A stretch of DNA of 64,000 nucleotides, taken from positions 1,428,501-1,492,500 of the forward strand of contig OZ026604.1 of assembly GCA_964020085.1 (NCBI GenBank). Direction: 5' to 3'. This document shows positions 47,750-59,200 of the stretch, piece by piece. The DNA comes from Micromussa lordhowensis. Its lineage: Eukaryota; Cnidaria; Anthozoa; Scleractinia; Lobophylliidae. How positions within the stretch are numbered: position 1 is the stretch's first letter; each line of letters opens with the position of its first letter. A model generated the notes under the pieces. The model saw only the letters and a program-made list of their open reading frames with translations. It made no database searches and was not told the origin of the DNA. The translations under genes were made by a program, and so were the position numbers.

Positions 47750-50700
47750 TGTAGCGACAGCAACATATTACTTTATGCAGAAAAATGACAGCAATGTTTG
47801 CTTCTGCTGGTTAGGGTGACATCAGTAAATGAAAGGATGCAACATGGTGACACAGCTTCCTCCCTTGCAAGGCCTCTTATGTAGGGCACAGGAAAATACT
47901 GTGGAATGCCCGTGTTCCATCTTTCTATCATCAGTGTTCTATTTATTTTAGAAATTAATGCAACCAAAAAAAGGAATTTAAAAGAACTTGTTTACTTTGA
48001 TCATCAAAATGTAAGTTCTCTTTGTTCGTGCCATCATTACGTCAACACCTCGTGCTAGTTCTGTGTTTTTGTCAAGTTATAGAAGTACAGCTTTTAGTGC
48101 ACGCTTTCTTACAGGGTGTTTTGCAGACTTTTTTAAATCAACAAAATCTAAGTGAAGTTCTGTTTCTTGGGTATTTATTTTCCTGGAATTACCTCAAGAT
48201 TGTCCGGTGCAGGGGGAGGGGGTGAGGAGTAAAGCATAAACCCTCTGTGGGAGGGGTACTGATATTTTTGGGAATTATGCATTTTTTCTATAGGGTCCCA
48301 AGCTAGCATGGCACATAGAATCAGGTTTATTGGTGTGTTGTTAATAGTGATTGTAAGTTGTTAATTGATTTGTAGAAAATATTGGATCAGTAAATATTAA
48401 ACAGTGTGCTTGATTGATTTGAGTTATTGGCCTTGCAAGAAAGGTTAATAAGCAGTGTTTTATCGTTGAAAAAACATGTGGAATGAATACTAAATTCCTC
48501 TCCCATACCCACCTAATATTCTTTACAATTTTTAAGAAAAAAGAGGAAATTATATCCGCTTCAGTTCTGAGAAAATCACAATTATGCACAGGACACTTCC
48601 AGGCAATCATGATTTTCTGCTCCAAGTAGAATTAAAATTAAACTTTCTAAAGCTAGTATATAAAAAAAACGTATCACTAAAATTTAATATAACTCAGACA
48701 CAATACATAAATAATGTAGATTTTAGATGAGTTTTTAAATGTTCTCTTGTGCAATATATTTTTGTCAATAAATGGCTTGGACTTTTTAGTGTGTCATATT
48801 GCTGGGTATTTTTAGTTACATCTTCTTTCCTTTTACTCACCCTATAGGCTTACTAATAATTATTAAGCAAGCTTTTCAGTGGTATACCTTTGAATATCCC
48901 ACAAGTCACTTGTATTACTGGCATAGAAAATACAACGGCCGACTCAATCAGTGCGACATGTACGCGGAACACAATGGGAAGGTTGGGTGTAATACTGTGG
49001 TATAGACAAAGTCTTTCCTGCATTGTGATTGGCTGCATTTTCTATGGTATGGTATAAACAACAATACCACACACTAAAATGACTAATAAGATCTTAAGTT
49101 CATCCCCAAAGTTTTCAAGATACTATCTGATTCAATAACTGTAACACTGTTTAAAAAGGAAACTCAAAAAATTGCAGTGTTTGGATAAGCACTGTATGAA
49201 CAATTAATAGTTAACAGCCACCATGTCAGTGAATGAAAATTAACTTATGAATAACAATAACCTGAGTGACAGGTGTAGAAAAGGAAGAGAAAGGGAAATT
49301 CAGGTGCAAGCAAGATGTTCTGCTGTTGGCCCTATGCTACAGTTGAAATGCGATTTATTTAGCTGTTATGAAAGTAAACAATTGGCTGGTAAGATAGAGA
49401 AAACCGTGAAAAAAAATTGACAAACCCTCATATTCCTGTGCAATCTTGCTTCAGGCATTCAGACAGTTGTGCAGTGAGATAAGTGGAGAGCAACAGACAG
49501 TGAAAAGCCTCTCTTTTTATCCCCCTCTCTTCATGCCTATGCCACTCCAAACGGAATTCCTGAAATAAGGCAGGAAGGTGCGCACTTTGACTTAAGAGAC
49601 TGGAGTATCGATGAGTCTCCTCAAGTATATAATTATTGTGTTATTGTTATCTAGTAGTCTTATTGAGACCTAATCCCCAACAGGGCAACCTGCACATTAC
49701 TCCAGCTAACCCAAGGTGAAGTAAATGGAGGGCTGTGTAGCCCCACCAGAGCACTATTCTTGTTAACTAAGTGTTATTAATATTTAGGCTAACTAATAAG
49801 CCATATTCAATTTCCCGGTATTGGACTGGAACTAGATTGCAACTGAGGCTAATGCATCACTTTTTGATGATATTCCCCATCATGAGCCTCTATTGCAAGC
49901 CAGTTCCAGTCCAATACCAAGGATATGAACATGGTATATTTAAAAGGGCCTACATAGGCTAACCAAAGTACGATTTAGGAGTGCTATTCAACCCAAACAG
50001 TGTGCAAACTTGAACAGTGACTCGACTCATGAGTCATAGAATCATGTGACTGATAAAACAGGTGACCTCCTACGCGATTCCATGATACCATCAGGTCCAT
50101 GGGTCTTGCAAAATGTTCATCAAATTTCACAGGTCTCGCAGTCTTAGTTCCGTACATCTCACATTCTCAATTTTTCACAAAGCTGTCTTGCAGTATACAT
50201 TTTTGCAAGGCTAAGAAAGTCTCAAAGTATTGATTGGTATTTTTCTTTTTACAAACAACATCTGAACGTCTTAGAATCCAAACGTCTGGAGCTCACATTA
50301 AAAACACTTTGAAGAAGTCAAAATGTCTCGGGCTCGCAAAGAAAAATGCTGGTCTGCCACCTCACAAAGTCTTGCATTTGCCATTCACCACCCCTAGTAT
50401 CATTGATCAAAACAATAATCATCAACAAGATCACTTGTTTTAATGAATCCCCAACTGAAACTTAAAAGACGAGCAATTTCAGTTTTTAGTGGACAAAAAT
50501 CTTGTACCAGAATATTGTTAAGTATACTAAAATCCTTTTTGCATTTTCTAAAAGCTAAAGCTGTAAACAATAAAACAATATCCATAGGAATTCAAGATAA
50601 TAAATTTCAAAGTTCAGAGAAATTGTGTGCAAATCTCATCAGTTTCATTTCCCCAGTACTTTCAAGTGTTTCATACGAACTTCTCAAACTCATTAATAAT

Positions 50701-51180
50701 TCATCAAGCTAAAACAAAGAAAATCACAACCATGAAGGAGGTTTTGATACCCGTTCTTAATTAGCATAGATTTTGACGATTTTACCTCTTGATTTTCTCC
50801 TTAGTTTTTGCTTCGATTGAGAAGATATATCAAACACTCGAGACAGTGTTTCATCGACTATCCATTTTCAACTCTCTTCTCGGTGTTTGGATATCCCGAT
50901 GACATTGACATTTGGTGTTGTTAGAAATGATTTCTTTTGAGAAGATATTTAAAACAGTCTCACAAAAGTTTACAATATGATGCAAATAGTCTTGGTACAA
51001 AGTTTTTGTCCACTTTTGTCTTGAACTTCTGATGGATTCCTTCTTAAACATTGAGAAAAATGGCCTGAACAAAGAGTCATTTCAATGGAAAGGAGGAATG
51101 AGTGGTAAGAGAGTGCAGACCATAAGAAGAAGAAGAGCGATCATTCATGCACAAAGCAAAACCAACATAATATTGAAATC
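47750..51180. other. Intergenic, no gene seen
   Basis: Only short frames. An imperfect inverted pair (GGTATTGGACTGGAACT at 49817 and its complement at 49902-49918) marks a small foldback element. The repeat at 50443-51040 is described separately. Confidence 0.5.
50443..51040 (+). repeat. Composite dispersed repeat
   Basis: Part of it (50690-50905) is nearly identical to 32405-32665. Its two outer parts (50443-50570 and 50905-51040) are inverted relatives of 7490-7830. This suggests one family with internal and end modules, or a nested insertion. Confidence 0.6.
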
Positions 51181-51188
51181 TGGACTTC

Positions 51189-51194
51189 TTTATT
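51189..51194 (-). terminator. Candidate polyadenylation signal, UQCRB
   Basis: TTTATT on the plus strand gives AATAAA on the minus strand, 180 nt past the stop codon. Confidence 0.45.
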
Positions 51195-51374
51195 GCAACA
51201 TGCACAAAAATGTAACCTGGTCAATTAAGTCATCAAAATTACAAAGAAAAATCTTGACTGAGGCACAAATTATATTTCATTTGAATCACACAACTTGTTC
51301 CACAACTGAAGGTCATTTACATGACATTTAAGTACAAATTCTGTCAAGAATGCAGAGAAACATTCCATGGTATG

Positions 51375-52956
51375 TTACTGGTGATCCCACATTTCTCGCT
51401 CTAGTTTTTCCTTCTTGATCTGATCGAGATAAGGTTGAAGGTACATGGTGTCCTAAATGAAATAGAAATGATAGTAAGACAAATCACTTGATGAAACAAC
51501 TTCGTAGCTGTAAAAATCAAAGGAACTGTTGGAATTTCAAATGCCTCAAAGATAAGACAAGTGGTTTGTAATAAAGAACATCCATTTGCATTCCATCGAG
51601 TGAGACTCGCAAACAATAGAGTGCTGAGACTGTGCAGTACGGACAGGAAATCATCTTTAACTGCTTCTAAAAAGTGTCTCTTTAGAAATCAATAGTCAAG
51701 AATATCTTTATGTTATTTAATTCCACAGACAAGGTCTAATAAACACAGTCTACACGCATCTCTAAAAGCCAAATAGTTTGTTTTGCATGGGTTTACATGA
51801 GAGACGGGTTTCAATAACATTTTCAGTAGGAGGGCACTTGGTTTTCACAGGCGAGCATAACTCTTTGAACTGAACTTCAGTATACAAAAAAAGGTCCCTC
51901 TTGACGGTTAAACCAGGCAGACAAAATCATCCTCATAGCCAGTCAACGCCTTGTCACAGAGTCTACAAAACACCTAGGCAATTGATATTGACACTGTGAA
52001 GTCAGTATAGAGCATTTTCATTGTCACGCAATGTAAAATTAAATCAAAAACCATTCAGTGGATTAAGTCAAGAAATTGTTATATTATAGAAGATAAGTAA
52101 AGAAGACAGTTGTCCAAGTTTAAGGTGTGTGCATTGTCCCAAAGTTGAGATATTTGTTGAAATGTTCTGCGCAAATTTACAGAGCCTAGTATGGAGCCGC
52201 TATGTTGGTGTTCCTATGATGGTACACCGATATTGTGAAGTTTCACCTCTTCTTTTTTTGTCCACTGATCTTTTGGCAGAATGTGATGCTTCATTGACAA
52301 GTCAAGAGCTCTCTTTACACGAAACTGTCTCAGATTGAACTCTTCAGTAGGAAGACGTTTTATGGCTTCCACCACATCAGGATCATCCTCATTTAGCAGA
52401 TCACCTCTACGAAGACCTGAAAAATAACATTGAACGTCCCACAAGGGGGCAGCTACTTAACAACAATATGAGATGCTTTATTTTGGAAAAAAAGTGTGTG
52501 AGACAAGCAATGAAGTAAAGGGGGAATTATCTGACACATCACAGGATGATGACACAGGAATCCCAGGCAGCCCTGAAAATTTGTAAAGGATAGCGATTGA
52601 TAAAAGAAATCACTTGTCAAAAAAAGCATTTGTACTTTGTTGAGCTGTATTTTAACAGTTTGTTACTACACCAGTGCCAGGTGAAACCAGAGAAAGACAT
52701 CTTATATGACCTCGACGATGTCATTATTGCAATATAACTGAAATTACGAAAATGTGAACGAAAAAAGTCGACTAGTTTTGGGCCCGAGAAAAGCAATCAA
52801 ACATGGAGGTTTTGCATAAAACGGATCGATCCTCTGACAGAAAAACTTACCAAGTTGTCTGTAGCCACAGGCATTGATGTACCAGTCGTGGAATGCGTTC
52901 CAAACCTTTCTCGTGAAGGACAACTGTCTTCCCACTTTCGGAGCGACAGACGCCAT
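51375..52956 (-). CDS. UQCRB: Cytochrome b-c1 complex subunit 7 (UQCRB)
   Basis: Exons 52851-52956, 52247-52416 and 51375-51452 join in phase to 117 residues; the human protein is about 111. The N-terminus reads [12 protein letters not shown] and [14 protein letters not shown]. The middle carries [18 protein letters not shown] and [16 protein letters not shown] then KDQWTKKEE. The end has [17 protein letters not shown]. These match the UQCRB/QCR7 family throughout. UQCRB is a matrix-facing nuclear-encoded subunit of respiratory complex III, near the ubiquinone site, and helps assembly of cytochrome b. Donors are GTAAGT and GTGAAA; acceptors end CAG and TAG. The start is the only in-frame ATG after the divergent promoter. 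The exon model is firm. Confidence 0.95.
51805..51945 (+). repeat. Dispersed repeat, partner of 55611-55755
   Basis: Shares GGTTTTCACAG, GCATAACT, GAACTGAA and the string AAACCAGGCAGACAAAAT with the copy in TTC39C intron 2 (55579-56349). It lies in UQCRB intron 2. Confidence 0.55.
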
Positions 52957-53213
52957 CTTGAATATTGCACGTGTATCCCATAATAATTTCGTTGAAATCA
53001 TGGTGTGTTCGGATAAATTCGGAAATTGCTCGGCTTTTTCCGGACCCACTCATGCGAATCGGCGGGCCAATCAAAGGACGCCTTGCACTTCTTTGCTTCT
53101 CACAAGAAAATTGTGCAGAATCAAAACATGGTGCGAGATGTGTGTTGATTCTCAGCGTTTCCTTGAACAAGCCCGCATGCATTTATTGAAATAACCGCAG
53201 CAGTGCTGACCTT
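52957..53213. promoter_or_regulatory. Divergent promoter between UQCRB and the TTC39C-like gene
   Basis: The 257 bp between the two start codons must hold both 5' UTRs and promoter elements, so a bidirectional promoter is likely. There is no TATA box and no CCAAT box sure enough to call; the sequence includes CCAATC at 53067-53072. Confidence 0.55.
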
Positions 53214-56200
53214 ATGAATCCCTCCAGGAATGAGTGCAAAGATGGCACCTCAAAGACGTCAGAGTTTTGGGAATATCATGGTCTCGCGAGAGATGGGATA
53301 AATCTTCTTTTAAACAATGGGTTTGAAGAATCACAAAAGCTTTTTCGAAGTCACAGGTATAATAATATCACCCTAAATGTGTGTTGTTAGGTGTGTTTTG
53401 TTTCGTAGTAATCTGCATGTGCTCTGTAATTTGCGATAAATACACAAGCGCCGGCTAACTCCTTGTGCACGAAGTATGGTTTTGTTTATTTCGACTGCCG
53501 TCTGCATGCAGGTTCTTGATTCTACGCGTAAGAACCGGTGTTTTTTTATGCATACTATTCAATTCTGGGTGTTTCTGAAACACTTTCTATGCCGCACTTG
53601 GTGGGCCAGATTTTTTAAATTCGGTTTAAGACCCTTTTTGGGGAGTAAACTACTATCGGTGTGAAGATTTGATCGCAATATTTTATTTTTCCGAAAACCT
53701 CAGCTTGTGTTAATGTGCCGCCATCCGCAAATCTTTTTGGGTACTTTGAAGAAGGGGGAGGATTTCATGAAAGAACTCCGACTTGTAACAACCTTACAAG
53801 CTACGATATGTCAAACACGGAAAGGGACCAGCTTATCTAGAATCTTGATATTCAGAGACAAAACATAAAACAGCGGGGAATTTTGTTATCGTGTTTTGCA
53901 ACCTCATCTGGCATGAAATCGCGAAGAAGTAGTTTTCGCAATAGTACATAAAAAATTCATGAATTAGGATTTATTTTCATGCCTACACGTCGCTTACATA
54001 CGAAAAGATAACATCTGAACTACCTAAAGGTTAGTACTGCTAATCTTCTGTACATAATTGTACTATATTTCAAGGATTCACGTTTGGTAAATATCTTCAG
54101 CGAAATTTAAAGTAATTTTATTTGGTTAAATGGTATGAAATTTTTAAGTCGATTAAACTCGAGAAAAGCAAATTAAATGATGAGGGTTTGCATATTATAA
54201 ACGTTTCCAAGAAAATCTTCTGCATACATTTACTGTTTAGCCATGAAGCATCTGCAATAATAAAATGATTTAAACAAGTAGATTTTATTTAATTAATCCA
54301 TGCAGTTCGCAGATACAGTAGTTTGTTTTTGCTTTGCATAATGCCAAACACTTTGCAAGATAAGGTTTTAATTGACAATGTGATTTTCAGTGGACTAAGA
54401 TGATTAACAAACACATCTTGCATTAAATTTACCTTCTGTTTGGATGTTTGCAATACCAGTGTAGTTTTTTTTGTAAGGGGAAGGTGAATGTTCCACCTAT
54501 ATTAATAAATGCCAGAGGATAAAAGCTCCAAATAATCAAAGATTAATTTTGTGATAACGTTGTGGCCAGATTTACAAATATAGCGTGAGAACAAGAAATA
54601 AAATAAATATCTTCCTTTAGTTAACACTCAACAATTCAGAGGAAGACAAAACATGGCAGTGAGAATTTCTCTGAAATTTTAGTTCTTAGTACATAGTTAT
54701 TTAGTACATGCATCAGTCAAAACGTTGGAAACATGGTCAACAGGTTTTGAAAGACTTTTCGGGTCCCCTATTTGCCTTTAGTAACAAAAATTAGCTGATG
54801 TTTGCTTTGTTTACCATATTTTGACAACCAGATATGGTTTTCATTTACAAAGCCATAGTTGGCATTTTTGTCACTTAAATTCTTTTGTTACTAATGCAAG
54901 AATTTTCATTAAGTTAAGAAGTATACTTTTTTGAAACTTTTAAAACAAACAAACATTCTCTGGCTGAAACATTTTTCAGCCAGAGAACGTTGTAATTGTT
55001 TCAATATGTCTAACACTGGTTGCTTGTCTAGTTGTAATCAAATTTTGAAACTCTTGCTAAAAGAGATGTTAAAAAGGTCAAAGTATGAAGTTGTGTCTGA
55101 AGTGACATTTTCCATAGTTGTAGGGATTCGAAGAGCCACATGGCTTATCTTTCCTTTGTACAGTGTGTTAAGTTTGTACAGTTTTTATACTCAACAGTCC
55201 TTTATAATAATTATGGCTATAGTATACAAGTTATAATACACAAGCCATTTGTACATTCACTTGGTAATTTATGTAGGTATGACTAAAGAAAATAAAAGAA
55301 TTTCAGGGCTTTGCCTTCATGCAAGAGTTACAATAGTTGTTTGGGAGGTTTGGCTGCTTTGTTTTAGAGAAAAAAGTTACAATAAGTATTAATATCTTTC
55401 ACAGGAGGTGTTGAATATTGAATGAACATCAACCTTTTTGTTACAACTGTTTTTATTGTGGATTTTGTTTCTAGAATTGTTTTTAATCCATGTATAATAT
55501 GAAATAAATGTTGTTTTTTGCTGTTGTCAGCGATGGCTCTCCACTTATGAGTGCTGGGTCTGGAATGGTTGACTTTGTGGTAAGTGAGACCTCAAACTTT
55601 CACTCCAACCAGGGGTTTCATTAGCATTTTTAGCAGAAGGGCAACTGGTTTTCACAGCCGGGCATAACTTTTCGAACTGAAGTTTTTTATATGAAAAATG
55701 GTCCTCTAGATGGTCAAACCAGGCAGACAAAATTATCCTCACAGCCCTTTCAATTTGCCCAGTACCCAGCCCTTAATAAAACCCCTGACTCCAACTTGTT
55801 ATCTCAATACCGCTGTCTGGTATCCATGATACATAATCAATCCTCAAGCTTACAGTACTGCCTTACTATTAGTCCAGGTGCTTACAGCTGTAACTACCTT
55901 TTTAGAAGATTTATTTCTTAATTAAATGTAAAAAATGTTACTCATTGGATGGGATGCATGTAGCTGCTCCAGTGCACATTTTTTCATGGTGCACTAAATA
56001 TTTAGTGATTCTCTTTTCCATGCTTTCGTAGGAAACCCTTGGGAGGGGGGGTACCCTCCCCCTGCCTAGGAGAAGCATTAGAAGCTATTTAATAGGGTTG
56101 CAGGTGAAGGCAGCTTACAATCAAACATCTTTCTGTATAAGCAGCCACCCTTTGGAGCTGAAAAAGTTTTGAGGTGTCCACATATGAGAGATTAAAAACA

Positions 56201-59200
56201 ATGCATTTGTCTGCGTCCAGGACCATGATCAAGTGTCCCCTCAGGGGAGGTGACCATCTACTGGGAGTGTTCATAGTAGAGGTTTGACTGATATATAACT
56301 TATCTCCCTACCACATGTTCTGTCCTATCACTCTTGGTACTCCGCCAGCAAGCCATCCTTACATTTGAAGATGACCAACTGGACAGAGCTCTTGAAAACC
56401 TCAAGAGAGCACAGAGAGTTTGCTATGTAGAAAATGTACGCAAGGGTGCAGCACTGGGACTGGATGAGATGCTGATGAGGCAGATTTTGTATGCCGACTG
56501 TGAGCTTTACATGGCTCTTCTGACATTCCTCAAACAAGGTAAAATTACTGTGTTCATGTACTACTAAGGTGTTCAGGTGATTGTGTCATGCTAGGTAAAG
56601 TACCATCACACCACAACAGGCACGAGAGAGAGACTGGCTGGGGCAAACACAAAACTTTATTGTTAAAGTGCAGATAGAAGAAAAGAGACCCGTAGATAGG
56701 GTGGGTTGGGGTCTTTCTTTGTATGATTGACACAAGTTTGTGATAACGCTTGCAACAGAGACTAATTTACTAAGCAAGCTGGCAAGTCACAATATATATT
56801 ACAATACTGTCAAGTGGATGACCACTGGGCAGAAAACTATGGTAATTACTATATTTGATCCAAGTATCAAAACTCTCTTTTTATGAATGACATTTTAGTT
56901 TTACATACCTTGAGGCTTGTATTTCATAATCTTTTATTAAAGTTAATATATTTGTATTATTACTCCGGATGTTGTATCCTTGGTCTAATGCACATGAAGA
57001 TCATGTCAATCAAGCCCTACCATTCAGTCAATAATTAAGTTAATGTCACTATTCCGTTATTGAAACTATGAGTAGATGTAACACAACCAGGTAAAAGGTA
57101 ACACAACGAAATACGCAAACAACAATATGGCGTAATAGAGGGGGACACAGGCCTGTGGCAGGTTTTTGCACGACTTCAAGACAGGTGCACAAACAAAAGG
57201 CCTCACTTATTCCCCCACTAACGTGGGAAAAGAACAAGAGTATTGGCAGAGCCTTTCTTGTCTCCCCAGCACAGCACAGGCTGGATCGGACAAGATAAAG
57301 GCTAGGATATAAGATGGCAAGACACAAGCAATGCCAAAGCTTGGGGGAAGTCGCTACGCAGACTTAACCGCCACAGATGCATGCAGGGCATGTATCCCCC
57401 CAAAGCAAGGCCACAACTAAAGAAAACTTCCTGAGACGCGAGCCATTTTTGGAATGGCAGAAAGTAACACTGACTCGGGCGTGCGTATATAAATCTGGTA
57501 ACAATCTGACGACCAGCGGCCTAACACCTTAATTAACCAGTCTGGTAGGCCCGCAGCCGCGGCAGCGGACGCCGCTCCTATTCTAAAGCTGTGACCCTTA
57601 AGGCTCTCGTGCGGGAGTCCTGAGCTTCTTGCAGAATCCCGAAGTAAGTGCGTGACAGAGGACCGGGTGAGGTAACGACCCGACTGGAAATAGAACAATG
57701 GCCCCGAACGTGGCTTGGCTAAGAGAAAATACTGTTGCATTGCAGTGACAGGGCACAACAAAGAGGGACAACGAGCAACGATGAGGGATTGTCCTGCCCT
57801 AAAACTGTCCGTTTTTGAAGACTTAAGGGTAACAAGCAAGCGCTGTGGGCAGGCCAGACTAGGAAAAAAAGTAACGCATTCCATGGTAAGATTAAACTTA
57901 GAACTAAAACAGTGTACCCCCGGATAGGTAAACTCGCTACACCTAAGAAAGGCGAAAAAGGCAAGGGTGAAAGCAGCCCATATCATGGAGAAATCCCTTG
58001 GCCCCAGCCAACTATGTAAAATTGGGCGAATGGCCAAGAGTACACCCGGAGTGACTGGCTGTCTCCGGATACGAGGAGACCCTTGATAACGGAGAATTCC
58101 CCTTAAAATCTTCTTTAGGAGGAGCCGTCCCCTTAAAGGGTCTTTGTAGCCAGAAATAATGTGAAGATTGCGAACGGCTGCTAAATAAGTTTTAATTGTA
58201 CCATGGCGAACTGTACGGGCCAAATAGGAAGCAAAATAAACAAGAGTTCCCTCTGATGCTGGGAGGATGTCACCTGTCGGAGTTGTTAGTCTGTTCATGA
58301 GACAAAACTGAATGAAACGCTTCTCCCCAGAGGTATATGTGCGGTTCGTGTTCGATGATAAGGCCCAGTGGGCATATTTAGCGACCTCATCTTTCAGAGG
58401 GTCATGAGCGAAGGCGGGATGGTACAGGGGGTCTGGTCGGCAGCGGGGGCGAGTTCCCTGAATCTTTGAACCTGAAAACGGGACAGGGCGTCAGCTATTT
58501 CGTTGTGCACCCCGGGAACGTGACGAGCCCTAACCAGGAAATTATGTTTCATGGAAATAAGTACTAAGGAAACGGACTAGATCCATGATCCTAGGGGCTT
58601 TGGAATGACCCGAGTTAATGATAGCAACAACGCTCTGGTTATCGCACCAGAATTGAAGACGTTTGCCGGAAAAGTAGGGGTACCACAGTGCACAGGCAAC
58701 AACAATGGGGAAGAGTTCTTGCCATTCAATACTTACCCCTTTGGTCTTATTAATGAGTAAATGAAGGGGCCACCTGCCCTGGAACCATTTACCATTGAAA
58801 AAGCCTCCAAACCCAATTGTACTGGCTGCATCAGTATATAGCTGCAGGTCAGGCGAAGAGGTGACCCAGGAATCCAGGAAAAAAGACCGCCCGTTCCATT
58901 GAGCGAGGAACACTTTCCACATGTGAATATCCCTGGAAAATTCCTTGTTCAAGCGGATATGATGAAAACGATTCTTTACCCCCCGGGTGAGGTTGATTAT
59001 GCGCTGAAGGAAGGTTCTACCCGGGACTACTACTTTGCAGGCGAATTGCAAAGTGCCGATAAGGGATTGAAGATCCACAAGGCGGGCGGAACGGCGTTTG
59101 GTAAAAGAGATCAATAATTGCCGTATCCTGGCAAGCTTGTCCTCGGGCAAAAGTGCTTCCATATGGTTACTGTCTAGTACAACGCCCATGAACTCTAGGA

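Noticed and set aside
57719..57964. Frames overlapping the recombinase and RT genes
   Set aside because: Shadows of the real frames in other phases.
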